DNA from: Deltaproteobacteria bacterium | GTDB lineage: Bacteria; Desulfobacterota; RBG-13-43-22 | DNA length: 37,840 nucleotides | Assembly: GCA_016219065.1 (NCBI GenBank) | Contig: JACRCK010000367.1 | Span: 1-37,840 of the forward strand | Reading direction: 5' to 3' | Shown: positions 26,176-35,506 of the stretch, in pieces | Numbering within the stretch: the stretch's first letter is position 1 | Layout of the letters: every line of letters starts with the position of its first letter | Notes under the pieces: model-generated | Seen by the model: only the letters and a program-made list of their open reading frames with translations | What the model was told of the DNA's origin: nothing | The model's database searches: none | Made by a program: the position numbers and the translations under genes

Positions 26176-27513
26176 TTGAACGGGAACGGCCAAAGTCGAC
26201 TATTTTGGAATCCTTGGCTGGAAACGCTGGACCCGGAAGCCCTGTGGGCCATTGAATTGAAAAATCTCAGGCGGCTGATCGGTTATGCCAAGGAACATTC
26301 GGCCCTGTTTCAGGAACGCTACCGGGATATTTTTCCCGAAGATATCCGTAGTCTGGCCGATGTGCGCCGGCTTCCGTTGATCGACAAGGAGGATCTCCGA
26401 CGGGCCCAGGAGGATCGTGAGCCTTTCCCGTACGGGGATCTCCTGGGCGTGCCCCTGCCCGAGGTGACGGATTTTCGCCAGACTTCGGGCACTACCGGCC
26501 GGCCGGTTTATGTCCCCGAATCCTATGAGAGTTGGCAATGGCGGATCGAAGTCTGGTGTCATATTCTCTGGATGGCGGGTTTCCGGGAAACGGACCGGGT
26601 TTTTCTTCCTTTCGGGTATAATGTTTACGTGGCCTTTTGGGAGGGGCACTATGCCGCAGAGAAACTGGGCTGCGAGGTGGTCCCCGGGGGCGCCCTCGAT
26701 ACCGCGGGGCGTCTGAGTAAAATCCAGGAAGTGCGGGCCACGGCCCTGCTGAATACCCCCACGTACGGCCTGCACCTGGGAGAGTCGGCCCTTAATAAGG
26801 GCATCGATCCCCAGTCCCTGGGCATCCGGCGCATGCTCTGCGCCGGCGAACCCCTGCCTCCGGCCACCCGCCGCCGGCTGGAACAGCTTTGGGGCGCCGA
26901 GGTCTATGACCACATCGGAGGCACGGAACCCTGCGCCTGGGCGGCCATGTGCCGGGAAAGAGCGGGACTGCACGTCATGGAACCCTTCTTCCTGGTGGAG
27001 ATCCTGGACCTGGAGACGATGACCCGGACGGTAGAGCCGGGCGAAATGGGGGTCGCCGTGGTCACGCCCCTGGGCCGGCGTTCCTTCCCCCTGATTCGTT
27101 TCAACACCAAAGACGTGGTCCGCCGCGCCGAAAGCGGCTGCTCCTGCGGCCGGACCTCCGGGAAGATCGAAGCCGTAGTGGGCCGGGCCGATGACTTGAC
27201 CAAAATCCGGGGGGTCCTGTTTACACCGGTTACGGTGGAGGAGTTGGTCCGGAAGGAATTTCCGGAAGTCGTGGAATTCGAAATACTAGTGACCCGCGAG
27301 GGGATCATGGATGAAATCGCCCTGAAGGTCGAGCTGGCGGAAGCCAAAGGCGCCGCAGGCTTTAAAGAATTTTGCGGCCCCTTAAGGGAAAAATTGAAGT
27401 CCAAGACCAACTTGCGTTTCCGGATCGAACAGGCCGCCCCCGGCGCCCTGCCCCGCTACACCCTGAAAGCCAAGCGTTTCAAGGATCTTCGGAAGGAGGG
27501 GGCCAATGGCTGA
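26176..27513 (+). CDS. Phenylacetate-CoA ligase-like (PaaK family) adenylating enzyme
   Basis: DFRQTSGTTGRPVYVPESYESW, YDHIGGTEPCAWAAMC, TKDVVRRAESGCSCGRTSGKIEAVVGRADDLTKIRGVLFTP; TTG start with AAGGAGG SD. Confidence 0.88.
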   Translation: MNGNGQSRLFWNPWLETLDPEALWAIELKNLRRLIGYAKEHSALFQERYRDIFPEDIRSLADVRRLPLIDKEDLRRAQEDREPFPYGDLLGVPLPEVTDFRQTSGTTGRPVYVPESYESWQWRIEVWCHILWMAGFRETDRVFLPFGYNVYVAFWEGHYAAEKLGCEVVPGGALDTAGRLSKIQEVRATALLNTPTYGLHLGESALNKGIDPQSLGIRRMLCAGEPLPPATRRRLEQLWGAEVYDHIGGTEPCAWAAMCRERAGLHVMEPFFLVEILDLETMTRTVEPGEMGVAVVTPLGRRSFPLIRFNTKDVVRRAESGCSCGRTSGKIEAVVGRADDLTKIRGVLFTPVTVEELVRKEFPEVVEFEILVTREGIMDEIALKVELAEAKGAAGFKEFCGPLREKLKSKTNLRFRIEQAAPGALPRYTLKAKRFKDLRKEGANG

Positions 27514-27721
27514 GCCCTGGACCAATGGACAATGGGACGAACTGGAAGCAATGAAAAAGATCATCGACCAAATGGATGGACTGCTGACCGATCTGAGAGG
27601 ACGGGGTCAGGGGGTGCCGATCATCGAGAAAAATGTCAGGGCCCTGAAAAGCTTCGTAGCGGTCCTGCAGTACGGGATCTCGGATTTGGTGGAGGTCAGG
27701 AAGACAGGAGTGCTGGAGTGA
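27506..27721 (+). CDS. Small conserved-looking operon protein (71 aa)
   Basis: Overlaps the PaaK-like gene end by 8 nt; stop codon lies inside the octamer repeat (C-terminus KTGVLE). Confidence 0.6.
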   Translation: MAEPWTNGQWDELEAMKKIIDQMDGLLTDLRGRGQGVPIIEKNVRALKSFVAVLQYGISDLVEVRKTGVLE

Positions 27722-27795
27722 TGGAGTGATGGAGTATTGGAGTGTTGGGGTGCTAAAACATTACTCCATTTCTCCAACACGCCATCACTCCAGTC
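27707..27795. repeat. GGAGTRNT octamer inverted repeat, copy 3
   Basis: GGAGTGCT GGAGTGAT GGAGTGAT GGAGTATT GGAGTGTT GGGGTGCT; right arm ATTACTCCATTTCTCCAACACGCCATCACTCCAGTC. Confidence 0.85.
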
Positions 27796-27848
27796 CTTTT
27801 TAAATCCCGTTTGGTTAGCGTTTTTAATACCGAGCACAGGAGGAAACA

Positions 27849-28820
27849 GTGAGACTGCCAAAATTTAGATATCTGGAGCCGAAAAGCCTCGAAGAGGCCT
27901 CGGCCATGCTTTGGGACGACCCGGGGGCCAAAATATTTGCCGGCGGAACGGACCTGCTGGTCAATATGAAACACCGGGTCGAGGTGCCGGCGGCCCTGGT
28001 GAACCTTAAAAAAGTCAAAGGGCTGGATACCATCCGGACGGATAACGGCACGGTGCGGATCGGGGCCCTGACGCCTTTGAAAAAGATTTATCAGGACCCG
28101 GTGCTCTCCGGAAAATTTCCGGTCCTGGCCCAGGCGGCCGCCGCGGTGGGCTCTTATCACCACCAGGTCATGGGCACCCTCGGCGGGAATCTCTGCCAGC
28201 AGAACCGCTGCAAATTTTTCAACCAGTCCCAGTGGTGGCGCAGCGCCAATGCCCCCTGTCTCAAGGTGGGGGGACAAGTCTGCCACGTGGTTCAGAAACA
28301 GGAAACCTGCTACTCCAGTTACTGCGGGGATCTGGCTCCGGCCCTGCTGGTCCTGGAGGCCCGGCTCCTCTTGAAGAAAAACAAAGCTGCGAGGGAGATC
28401 CCTTTGCCCGACTTTTACTCCGGTGACGGTAAGGCCCCCCTGGCTCTGGAACGGGGGGAGGTTCTAACGGAAATTATCATCCCCGCGGCTGAGCCAGGCA
28501 GTTTTTCGAATTACGTCAAGTTCGCCAACCGGGAGAGCATCGATTTTCCGATTGTCGGCCTGGCCTTGCAGACCTCCCCGGAAAGAAAAGAATATCGCCT
28601 GGCTTTTACGGCTGTGGACCGCCGGCCCGTCAGGGGTCAAACGGCGGAAACTTTCTTGAACGGGAAAACCCTTTCTCCGGATGTCGCCGAGGAGGCGGCC
28701 CGACTGGCCTCCAAGGACGCCACTCCGGTCAAGAATTCCCTTTACGCGCCCGCCTATAAGAGAATGCTCATGGGCCGCCTGCTGCAAAGCGTGTTAACCC
28801 ATCAGAAGGAGGAGAATTGA
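27849..28820 (+). CDS. Xanthine dehydrogenase-family FAD subunit, 4-hydroxybenzoyl-CoA reductase beta-like (HcrB-like)
   Basis: FAGGTDLLVNMKH FAD motif, GTLGGNLCQQNRCKFFNQSQWWRSANAPCLKVGGQVCHVVQKQETCYSSYCGDLAPALL Cys-rich insertion; GTG start with AGGAGG SD. Confidence 0.88.
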   Translation: MRLPKFRYLEPKSLEEASAMLWDDPGAKIFAGGTDLLVNMKHRVEVPAALVNLKKVKGLDTIRTDNGTVRIGALTPLKKIYQDPVLSGKFPVLAQAAAAVGSYHHQVMGTLGGNLCQQNRCKFFNQSQWWRSANAPCLKVGGQVCHVVQKQETCYSSYCGDLAPALLVLEARLLLKKNKAAREIPLPDFYSGDGKAPLALERGEVLTEIIIPAAEPGSFSNYVKFANRESIDFPIVGLALQTSPERKEYRLAFTAVDRRPVRGQTAETFLNGKTLSPDVAEEAARLASKDATPVKNSLYAPAYKRMLMGRLLQSVLTHQKEEN

Positions 28821-29296
28821 TGAAAACCGCCATCGAACTCCGGATTAACGGCGAGAATTATGAACTCCTGGTTTCCCCGAATAATACCCTATTGGAGGTG
28901 TTGCGGGAAAAGCTGGGGCTCATGGGAACCAAGCGCGGCTGTGACCTGGGAGCCTGCGGGGCCTGCACGGTCCTGCTCGACGGGGAGGCCGTTCTTTCCT
29001 GTCTGCTGCTGGCCCTGGATGCTGTCGGCAGGGAAGTCACCACCATAGAAGGTTTGAGTGAAACCGGCGAACTCCATCCCCTGCAGCAGGCCTTTGTGGA
29101 TCAGGGCGCCTTGCAATGCGGCTTCTGCACGCCGGGCATGATCCTGACCGCTCAAGCCATTCTCCTGGAAGATCCCCGGCCTACGGAAGCGACCATCAAG
29201 AAAAAAATGTCCGGCAATCTCTGCCGTTGCACCGGCTATAAAAAGGTGGTGGACGTCATGCGCGGCGTTCCAACCCCGGCCGGAAAGGAGGCCTAA
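28817..29296 (+). CDS. [2Fe-2S] subunit of a molybdenum hydroxylase/reductase (HcrC-like)
   Basis: GCDLGACGACTVLLDG, QCGFCTPGMILTAQAIL, GNLCRCTGYKKVVDVM. Confidence 0.92.
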   Translation: MMKTAIELRINGENYELLVSPNNTLLEVLREKLGLMGTKRGCDLGACGACTVLLDGEAVLSCLLLALDAVGREVTTIEGLSETGELHPLQQAFVDQGALQCGFCTPGMILTAQAILLEDPRPTEATIKKKMSGNLCRCTGYKKVVDVMRGVPTPAGKEA

Positions 29297-29298
29297 CC

Positions 29299-31581
29299 AT
29301 GGGAACGACCTTCAGCGTAGTCGGTCAGCGGTTGCCGATGCACGACGGGGCCGCCAAGGCCAAGGGCACGGCCCAGTTCACGGATGATATTCTGTTGCCG
29401 GGCATGCTCCACGGAAAAATTCTGCGCAGTCCCCTGCCCCACGCCCGGATCCTGCGCATCGACACCTCCCGGGCCGAGAAGCTGCCCGGCGTGAAGGGGG
29501 TGGTGACCGGAAAAGATATCCCGGACCGCGTCTACGGTATCGTCCCCAAGGCCCATGACGAGCATGCCCTGGCCCGGGATAAGGTGCGCTATATCGGCGA
29601 CGACGTCGCGGCCGTCTGCGCCGTGGACCCGGAGATTGCCGAAGAAGCTCTGGAGCTGATTCGGGTGGACTATGAGGAACTCCCCGCCGTGTTCGACCCC
29701 CTGGAAGCGATTAAGGAAGGGGCGCCGCTCATCCACGACGGGGTCCCCCACAACACTTCTTTTTCCATCCACAAGGAATTCGGAAACGTGGCCAAGGCCT
29801 TTCAGGAAAGCGACTTCGTTTTTGAAGACCGGTTCTATTCCCAGGCGGTCAACCACGCCCCCCTGGAACCGCACGCCGCTGTCGCCCAATACGATCCGCT
29901 CAAAGGGGAAATAATCCTCCATTCCTCCACCCAGATCCCCTTTTTCCTGCGCCGGAACCTGGCCTCGACCCTGATGATCCCCGAAGCCCAGGTCCGGGTG
30001 ATCAAGCCCAAGGTGGGGGGCGGCTTCGGCCAGAAGATCGACATGTTCGCCAAGGATTTCTGCGCCGCCTGGTTCGCCCGCCAGACCGGTAAACCGGTCA
30101 AATTCGTCTACGACCGGGAAGAGGTTTTCATCGCCACCCGGCAGCGGCACCCCATGTACATTACGGTCAAAACCGGCGTGCAGAAGGACGGGACCATCAT
30201 GGCCCAACAGTTCCTGGCCCATGCCGACGGCGGAGCCTTCAACAGCACCGCCCCGACCATGATGGCCCTCTCCTGTTACTTTCTGATGATCCCCTATCGA
30301 GTGCCCAACCTGATCTACGAAGGCCATCACGTCTATACCAACAAACCGGTGGGCGGGGCCATGCGGGGGCACGGCATTCCTCAGGCCCGTTTCGCCGTGG
30401 AACGCCAGTTGGATCTGATCGCCGAGCGGATCGGAGTGGACCCGGTGGAACTGCGGTTGAAAAACAGCATCCACGCCGGCGAGCCCCACCCGGCCCAATT
30501 CATCATCAACTCCTGCGGTTTTTCCGATTCCCTGAAGCTGGCGGCCGACGCCATCGGCTGGCAGGAAAAGCGGGGGAAACTCCCCCGGGGACGAGGAGTC
30601 GGCCTGGCCGGCGCCTCCTTCCCGAGCGGGGTCAGCAACATGAGCCACATCAGCTCCGGCTCCGTGGTCCAGATGGGCCAGGACGGGGCCGTCAACGTCC
30701 TTTCGGGGGCCGCGGACATCGGCCAGGGGGCGGAAACGGTCATCTCGCAGATCGTGGCCGAGGTGCTCGGCGTTCCGCTGGCAGACATCCGGATCACGGC
30801 GGCCGATACCGGGCTGACGCCGCTGGATCCGGGCACCTTCGGCAGCGGGGTCACGGTGCGGGCCGGGAACGCCGCCCGTCTGGCGGCCGAAGAGGTGCGG
30901 GGCAAGCTCTTTAAATTCGTGGCCGACAAGCTGGAGGCCAACCCGGACGACCTGGTGGCCCGGGACCGGATGATCTTTGTCAAAGGATCACCGGACCGCG
31001 GGATGACTTTGAGGCAGGCCATCAAAGGCTATCAGTATGCCGATTTGCCGATGCCCATCGTGGGCCGGTCCGCCTGGTTCGCCCCCTCCACCGAACCGAC
31101 CACCCTGTTCCAGCAGGAAGGGAACTTCGCCCCCAACTATTCCTTCATGACCCAGGCCGCCGAAGTGGAGGTAGACCTGATTACCGGGAAAATCAAGCTC
31201 CTGAAGATGGTCACTGCCCACGACTGCGGCCGGGCCATCAACCCCATGCTGGTGGAGGGACAACTGGAAGGCTCCGTGGTCGGCGGCATGGGTCAGGCCC
31301 TTTATGAAAACGTCATCGTGGAAAACGGCCAGGTGATGAACCCCTCGTTTCTGGACTATGGTTTCCCCACTTTTATGGAAATGCCCGAAATCGGGGCCAT
31401 CGATATAGAGACCGACGACCCGGTTGGGCCTTTCGGGGCCAAGGAAGCCGGGGAAGGGACCCAGTTGTCCCCGGCCCCGGCCATCGTCAACGCCCTCTAC
31501 GACGCCATCGGAGTCGATTTCATGGAACTGCCGGTAACCCCGGAGCATATCCTGGAGGCTTTGCAAAAAGCGAAAGGATAA
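29299..31581 (+). CDS. Molybdopterin-binding subunit, 4-hydroxybenzoyl-CoA reductase alpha-like (HcrA-like)
   Basis: GGGFGQKIDMF, GGAMRGHGIPQARFAVERQLDLIA, DIGQGAETVISQIVAEVLG, FGAKEAGEGTQLSPAPAIVNALYDAIG. Confidence 0.9.
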   Translation: MGTTFSVVGQRLPMHDGAAKAKGTAQFTDDILLPGMLHGKILRSPLPHARILRIDTSRAEKLPGVKGVVTGKDIPDRVYGIVPKAHDEHALARDKVRYIGDDVAAVCAVDPEIAEEALELIRVDYEELPAVFDPLEAIKEGAPLIHDGVPHNTSFSIHKEFGNVAKAFQESDFVFEDRFYSQAVNHAPLEPHAAVAQYDPLKGEIILHSSTQIPFFLRRNLASTLMIPEAQVRVIKPKVGGGFGQKIDMFAKDFCAAWFARQTGKPVKFVYDREEVFIATRQRHPMYITVKTGVQKDGTIMAQQFLAHADGGAFNSTAPTMMALSCYFLMIPYRVPNLIYEGHHVYTNKPVGGAMRGHGIPQARFAVERQLDLIAERIGVDPVELRLKNSIHAGEPHPAQFIINSCGFSDSLKLAADAIGWQEKRGKLPRGRGVGLAGASFPSGVSNMSHISSGSVVQMGQDGAVNVLSGAADIGQGAETVISQIVAEVLGVPLADIRITAADTGLTPLDPGTFGSGVTVRAGNAARLAAEEVRGKLFKFVADKLEANPDDLVARDRMIFVKGSPDRGMTLRQAIKGYQYADLPMPIVGRSAWFAPSTEPTTLFQQEGNFAPNYSFMTQAAEVEVDLITGKIKLLKMVTAHDCGRAINPMLVEGQLEGSVVGGMGQALYENVIVENGQVMNPSFLDYGFPTFMEMPEIGAIDIETDDPVGPFGAKEAGEGTQLSPAPAIVNALYDAIGVDFMELPVTPEHILEALQKAKG

Positions 31582-31610
31582 AATCACGGGCGTAGGAGCC
31601 ACCCAAGTTA

Positions 31611-31643
31611 AGACCGACTCGGTCTGCCAGACCGAGTCGGTCT
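31611..31643. repeat. Perfect nested palindrome
   Basis: AGACCGACTCGGTCT-GCC-AGACCGAGTCGGTCT: 15-bp perfect arms, each arm itself palindromic around its centre base. Confidence 0.9.
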
Positions 31644-31651
31644 GAGCGCGG

Positions 31652-31850
31652 CTTCGAATTTCAGAGTTCCATGTTTCATGTTCGATGTTTTTTTATCGGT
31701 CTCTTTCGCAGCTAGGGAACGGAAAGAAGTAGGGCCTTTTTCTTTCCATTTTGCATTTTGAAATTTAAAAATAAATATAACTTGGGGAACCACCAACCTA
31801 ATTCCATAATTCGATGTTGGGCGTTGGATGTTCGATGTTGGACGTTCGTC
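31652..31850. repeat. GTTCGATGTTGG-type short-period intergenic repeat region
   Basis: TTCGAATTTCAGAGTTCCATGTTTCATGTTCGATGTT and ATTCGATGTTGGGCGTTGGATGTTCGATGTTGGACGTTC flank AT-rich sequence. Confidence 0.65.
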
Positions 31851-31875
31851 TTTTTCCCTCGACTAAGGAGCACCC

Positions 31876-33549
31876 ATGACTATCGATGGAGCCAATCCCT
31901 TTCCCCCTGAGCGGATCGACTTGTATACGGCCCGGCGGTGGTGGTCGGGAATTCCGCTGGGCCAAATGCTGGACCGAACCTGCGACCTGTACCCGGACCA
32001 AGAAGCTTTGGTGGCCGGAGAAGTACGCCTGACCTACCGTCAGATTCGGGAGTGGACGGACCGGGCCGCCGTCGTCTTTCTCGAATTGGGTCTCCAAAAA
32101 GGAGACCGGGTCTTATTGCAGCTCCCCAATTGGGTCGAATTTGTTTATGCCTATTACGGGTTGCTCAAAATCGGCGCCGTCCCGGTCTTTTGCCTTCCCC
32201 GTTTCTCCCGCCGGGAAATGGATCACTTCCGGGAAATCACTGAGGCGAAAATCTGGTTGGGTCCCCGGCAGTTTGAAAAAATCGATTACCTGCCCCTGAT
32301 CCAATCCTTTCAAGACCGACCCGGCTTTTTAAAGCACCTGCTGCTGGCCAATCCTCCTGCGGAACCACTGCCCCCGGGGACCCTCTCGTTCAACGAACGG
32401 CTGCAGCAGGTGGATCTGGGCCGCCCTCCCGGAAAGGACCTGGCCTCCTTAAGCCCCGATCCCAATGAAACCTGCCACCTCATGCCCACCGGGGGGACCA
32501 CGGATCTCCCCAAGCTGGTCCCCCGGACCCACAATGATTTTTACTGCAACTTCGAATACCGGGCCAAGGCCTGGCAACGGTGTCCCCGGGACATCACCCT
32601 GATTGCCACTCCCCTGACCCACAACATGGCCATCGAGGTCTCCCTGAACCCCACGTTTCTTACCGGGGGCAAAGTGGTGCTCATCGATGCCACCGGCCCC
32701 CGGGAAATCCTGGAGGCCCTGGAACGGGAGCGGGTGACCACCACCATTCTGGTGGTGGCCCAACTGCATCGGGTGCTGGAAGTCCCGGACCTGAAGCGCT
32801 ATGACCTTTCCTCTCTGGCGGTAATCGCCGGAGCCGGCTCCTATGTACCGGCCGAGCTGATAAAAAAAGTATACGCCCGCATCGGCTGCAAGTTTTATAA
32901 TGTCTACGGCAGCTCGGAGGGGCCCTGCACCCAAACCCGTTATGAAGACCCGCCGGAGATCGTGTTCCATTCCGTCGGGCGGCCCATCTGTCCCTACGAT
33001 GAATTCCGGGTGATCGACTTCGCTGGGCAGCCGCTGGCGCCGGGCCAGGAGGGCGAACTGGTGGCCCGCGGTCCCTGTATCTTCCAGGGCTATTATAAAT
33101 CGGAAGCCGAAAATAAAGAGGTCTTTACGGCGGACGGTTTTTATCGCACGGGAGACCTCGTCCGCTTCGACCCGGAGGGCCGGATGATCATCACCGGCCG
33201 AAAAAAGGACGTCATTATCCGCGGCGGTGAAAACATCAGCGCCAAGGAAGTGGAGGAACTGGTCGGCGGGCATCCCGACGTGGACCTGGTGGCCGCCGTC
33301 GGCATGCCGGACCTGGTTCTCGGCGAGCGGGTCTGCGCCTTCATCAAACCGAAACCGGACCGGGTCATCACTTTCGAAGACGTCATCTCTTTCCTGAAAA
33401 ATAAAAGCACCTCGGTACTCTATCTGCCGGAGCGGATTGAAGTTATTTCGGAAATCCCGTTGACCCCGGTGGGGAAAATTGACAAGAAAAAACTCCGGGA
33501 GGAAATCAGGCAGAAAATAGAAGCCGAAGCGGCCCGGGGGGGCCGGTAA
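31876..33549 (+). CDS. EntE/DhbE-like aryl-acid AMP/CoA ligase
   Basis: Motifs MPTGGTTDLPKLVPRTHNDF, PLTHNMAIEVS, YRTGDLVRFDPEGRMIITGRKKDVIIRGGENISAKEVE, PLTPVGKIDKKKL. Confidence 0.85.
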   Translation: MTIDGANPFPPERIDLYTARRWWSGIPLGQMLDRTCDLYPDQEALVAGEVRLTYRQIREWTDRAAVVFLELGLQKGDRVLLQLPNWVEFVYAYYGLLKIGAVPVFCLPRFSRREMDHFREITEAKIWLGPRQFEKIDYLPLIQSFQDRPGFLKHLLLANPPAEPLPPGTLSFNERLQQVDLGRPPGKDLASLSPDPNETCHLMPTGGTTDLPKLVPRTHNDFYCNFEYRAKAWQRCPRDITLIATPLTHNMAIEVSLNPTFLTGGKVVLIDATGPREILEALERERVTTTILVVAQLHRVLEVPDLKRYDLSSLAVIAGAGSYVPAELIKKVYARIGCKFYNVYGSSEGPCTQTRYEDPPEIVFHSVGRPICPYDEFRVIDFAGQPLAPGQEGELVARGPCIFQGYYKSEAENKEVFTADGFYRTGDLVRFDPEGRMIITGRKKDVIIRGGENISAKEVEELVGGHPDVDLVAAVGMPDLVLGERVCAFIKPKPDRVITFEDVISFLKNKSTSVLYLPERIEVISEIPLTPVGKIDKKKLREEIRQKIEAEAARGGR

Positions 33550-33601
33550 TCCCCTCACTCCCGAACCCTGGCCTTCAACCAATCAGAACAGGAGTCCCTT
33601 T

Positions 33602-34087
33602 ATGGAAAATCCGTTGAATCGGTTTCTCGCCCAGGCGGGCCGCTGGCTGAACATCATCGGGGGGACGGCCCTGACGGCCATGATGGTCCTGACCGTCGCC
33701 GACGTGATCCTCCGCGCCTTCGGCCACCCCATTCTCGGCACCTACGAAATGGTTTCCCTGCTGCTGGCCCTGGTGGCCGGGTTTACCATTCCCCGGATGT
33801 CCCTGGATCGGGTCCATGTCAACATGGATTTTATCCTCCCCAAGCTGCCCTCCCGGGTCCGGACCGGCCTGGAAATCACCACCCGCCTCCTGCTGCTGGT
33901 GCTCTTTGTCGTCATCGGGATCAATCTTTTTATGATCGCCCGCGAATTTCAAGTCTCCGGGGAGGTATCGTCCACCCTGCGGATCCCCTTTTACCCGATC
34001 GCCTACGGCCTGGGGGTCTGCTGCCTGCTGGAGAGTCTGGTGTTCCTGGCGGAGATCGGAAACCTTTGGAGGAAGCGCCATGTCTGA
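33602..34087 (+). CDS. dctQ: TRAP transporter small permease (DctQ-like)
   Basis: 161 aa, four hydrophobic segments, followed by DctM with 8-nt overlap. Confidence 0.85.
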   Translation: MENPLNRFLAQAGRWLNIIGGTALTAMMVLTVADVILRAFGHPILGTYEMVSLLLALVAGFTIPRMSLDRVHVNMDFILPKLPSRVRTGLEITTRLLLLVLFVVIGINLFMIAREFQVSGEVSSTLRIPFYPIAYGLGVCCLLESLVFLAEIGNLWRKRHV

Positions 34088-35381
34088 GGTCGTGATCGGG
34101 ATCATCGCCCTGAGTTTCCTGCTGCTCCTTTTTGTCACCGGGATCGAACTCGGTTTTGCCATGGCCCTGGTCGGTTTCCTGGGCTTTGCCTATCTGAACG
34201 GCCTCCCTTCCGCCATGCAGCTCCTGGCCCGGGACCTGTATGATGTAGTCACCAACTACGGCTTTACGGTCTTTCCTCTTTTCATCCTCATGGGCCAGAT
34301 CGGTTTCAACTCCGGGATGGCCGTCCGGCTCTTCGACGCCGCCCACAAGTTTATCGGTCACGTGCCCGGAGGACTGGCCATGGCGACCGTCATGGGCGCC
34401 AGCGGTTTCAAGGCCATTTGCGGATCCGCCGCCGCCACCTCGGCCACCTTCGCCAGCGTGGCCATCCCGGAGATGGACCGCTACGGTTACCACCGCCGGC
34501 TGTCCACGGGCATCGTGGCCACCGTGGGGACCCTGGGCTGCATCATTCCGCCCAGCGTCGTCCTGATCGTCTTCGGGATCATCACCGAGCAATCCATCGG
34601 TCAGCTCTTCCTGGCCGGCATCATTCCGGGGGTGATCATCGCCCTCTTCTTCCTGGGCATCATCTACGGCTGGGCCCGGATCAACCCGGCCATCGCCCCC
34701 CGGTCGGACCCGGCCCCCTGGAAAGTCCGGATCCGGTCCCTGCCGGAAGTAGGCTGGATCCTGCTGATTTTTGTCGTGGTGGTCGGCGGGATCATGGCGG
34801 GCTTTTTCACCCCCACCGAGGCCGGCGCCGTGGGCACCTTCTCCGTCCTGCTGCTGGCGGTCCTCCGCCGGGATATGAAATTCAAGGAGTACACCACTTC
34901 CGTAACCCAGGCCCTGCGGACCGCCGGCATGATTCTCATGCTCATCGCCGGTTCCACCGTTCTGGGGCATTTCATCGCCGTAACCAACATCCCCCAGAAA
35001 ACGGCCGAATGGCTGGTAACCCTGCCGCTCAACCGCTACGTCATCCTGTTCATCATCTGCCTCATTTACGAATTCGGCGGTTCATTTATCGACGACCTGG
35101 CCTTCATGATCCTGGCCACCCCCATTTTTTATCCGGCCGTTCAAAAGCTCGGTTTCGATCCGATCTGGTTCGGGATCGTGGTGGGAGTGGTGGTTATGAT
35201 CGGGGTGGTGATCCCGCCGGTGGCCATTTGTGTTTTTGTGGTCAAATCCATTACCAAGGTCCCCTTGAGTGAAATTTACCGTGGGGTGGCCCCCTTTCTG
35301 ATTTCTCTGATAGTAGTCTGGGGACTCCTTTTTCTATTTCCCCAACTGGCCCTCTGGCTGCCTTCGCTGTTTTATAAGTGA
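34080..35381 (+). CDS. dctM: TRAP transporter large permease (DctM-like)
   Basis: 433-aa polytopic protein; GFKAICGSAAATSATFASVAIPEMDRYGYHRRLSTGIVATVGTLGCIIPPSVVLIVFG; ATPIFYPAVQKLGFDPIWFGI. Confidence 0.93.
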   Translation: MSEVVIGIIALSFLLLLFVTGIELGFAMALVGFLGFAYLNGLPSAMQLLARDLYDVVTNYGFTVFPLFILMGQIGFNSGMAVRLFDAAHKFIGHVPGGLAMATVMGASGFKAICGSAAATSATFASVAIPEMDRYGYHRRLSTGIVATVGTLGCIIPPSVVLIVFGIITEQSIGQLFLAGIIPGVIIALFFLGIIYGWARINPAIAPRSDPAPWKVRIRSLPEVGWILLIFVVVVGGIMAGFFTPTEAGAVGTFSVLLLAVLRRDMKFKEYTTSVTQALRTAGMILMLIAGSTVLGHFIAVTNIPQKTAEWLVTLPLNRYVILFIICLIYEFGGSFIDDLAFMILATPIFYPAVQKLGFDPIWFGIVVGVVVMIGVVIPPVAICVFVVKSITKVPLSEIYRGVAPFLISLIVVWGLLFLFPQLALWLPSLFYK

Positions 35382-35420
35382 TCCGGAAAGGAGGGGCGGC
35401 GTCGATCAACGTGCACGGCA

Positions 35421-35460
35421 TCAATAATCAATAATCAATTGTTAATTATCAATTATTAAT
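35421..35460. repeat. AATAATCAATTGTTAATTATC-type AT-rich repeat between dctM and dctP
   Basis: TCAATAATCAATAATCAATTGTTAATTATCAATTATTAAT; shares TTAATAATTGAT with the repeat at 25199 (opposite strand). Confidence 0.65.
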
Positions 35461-35506
35461 GAAAAGCATGGCATTCGAAAAAAAAACCCTAAAGGAGGTA
35501 CGCATT

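Noticed and set aside
29293-30648. 451-aa minus-strand ORF opposite the HcrA-like gene
   Set aside because: High-GC shadow ORF; the plus strand carries unmistakable molybdopterin-subunit motifs.
33930-34970. 346-aa minus-strand ORF and 34418..35272 plus-strand 284-aa ORF over dctM
   Set aside because: Both are alternative frames of the DctM coding region with biased Gly/His/Asp/Arg composition.
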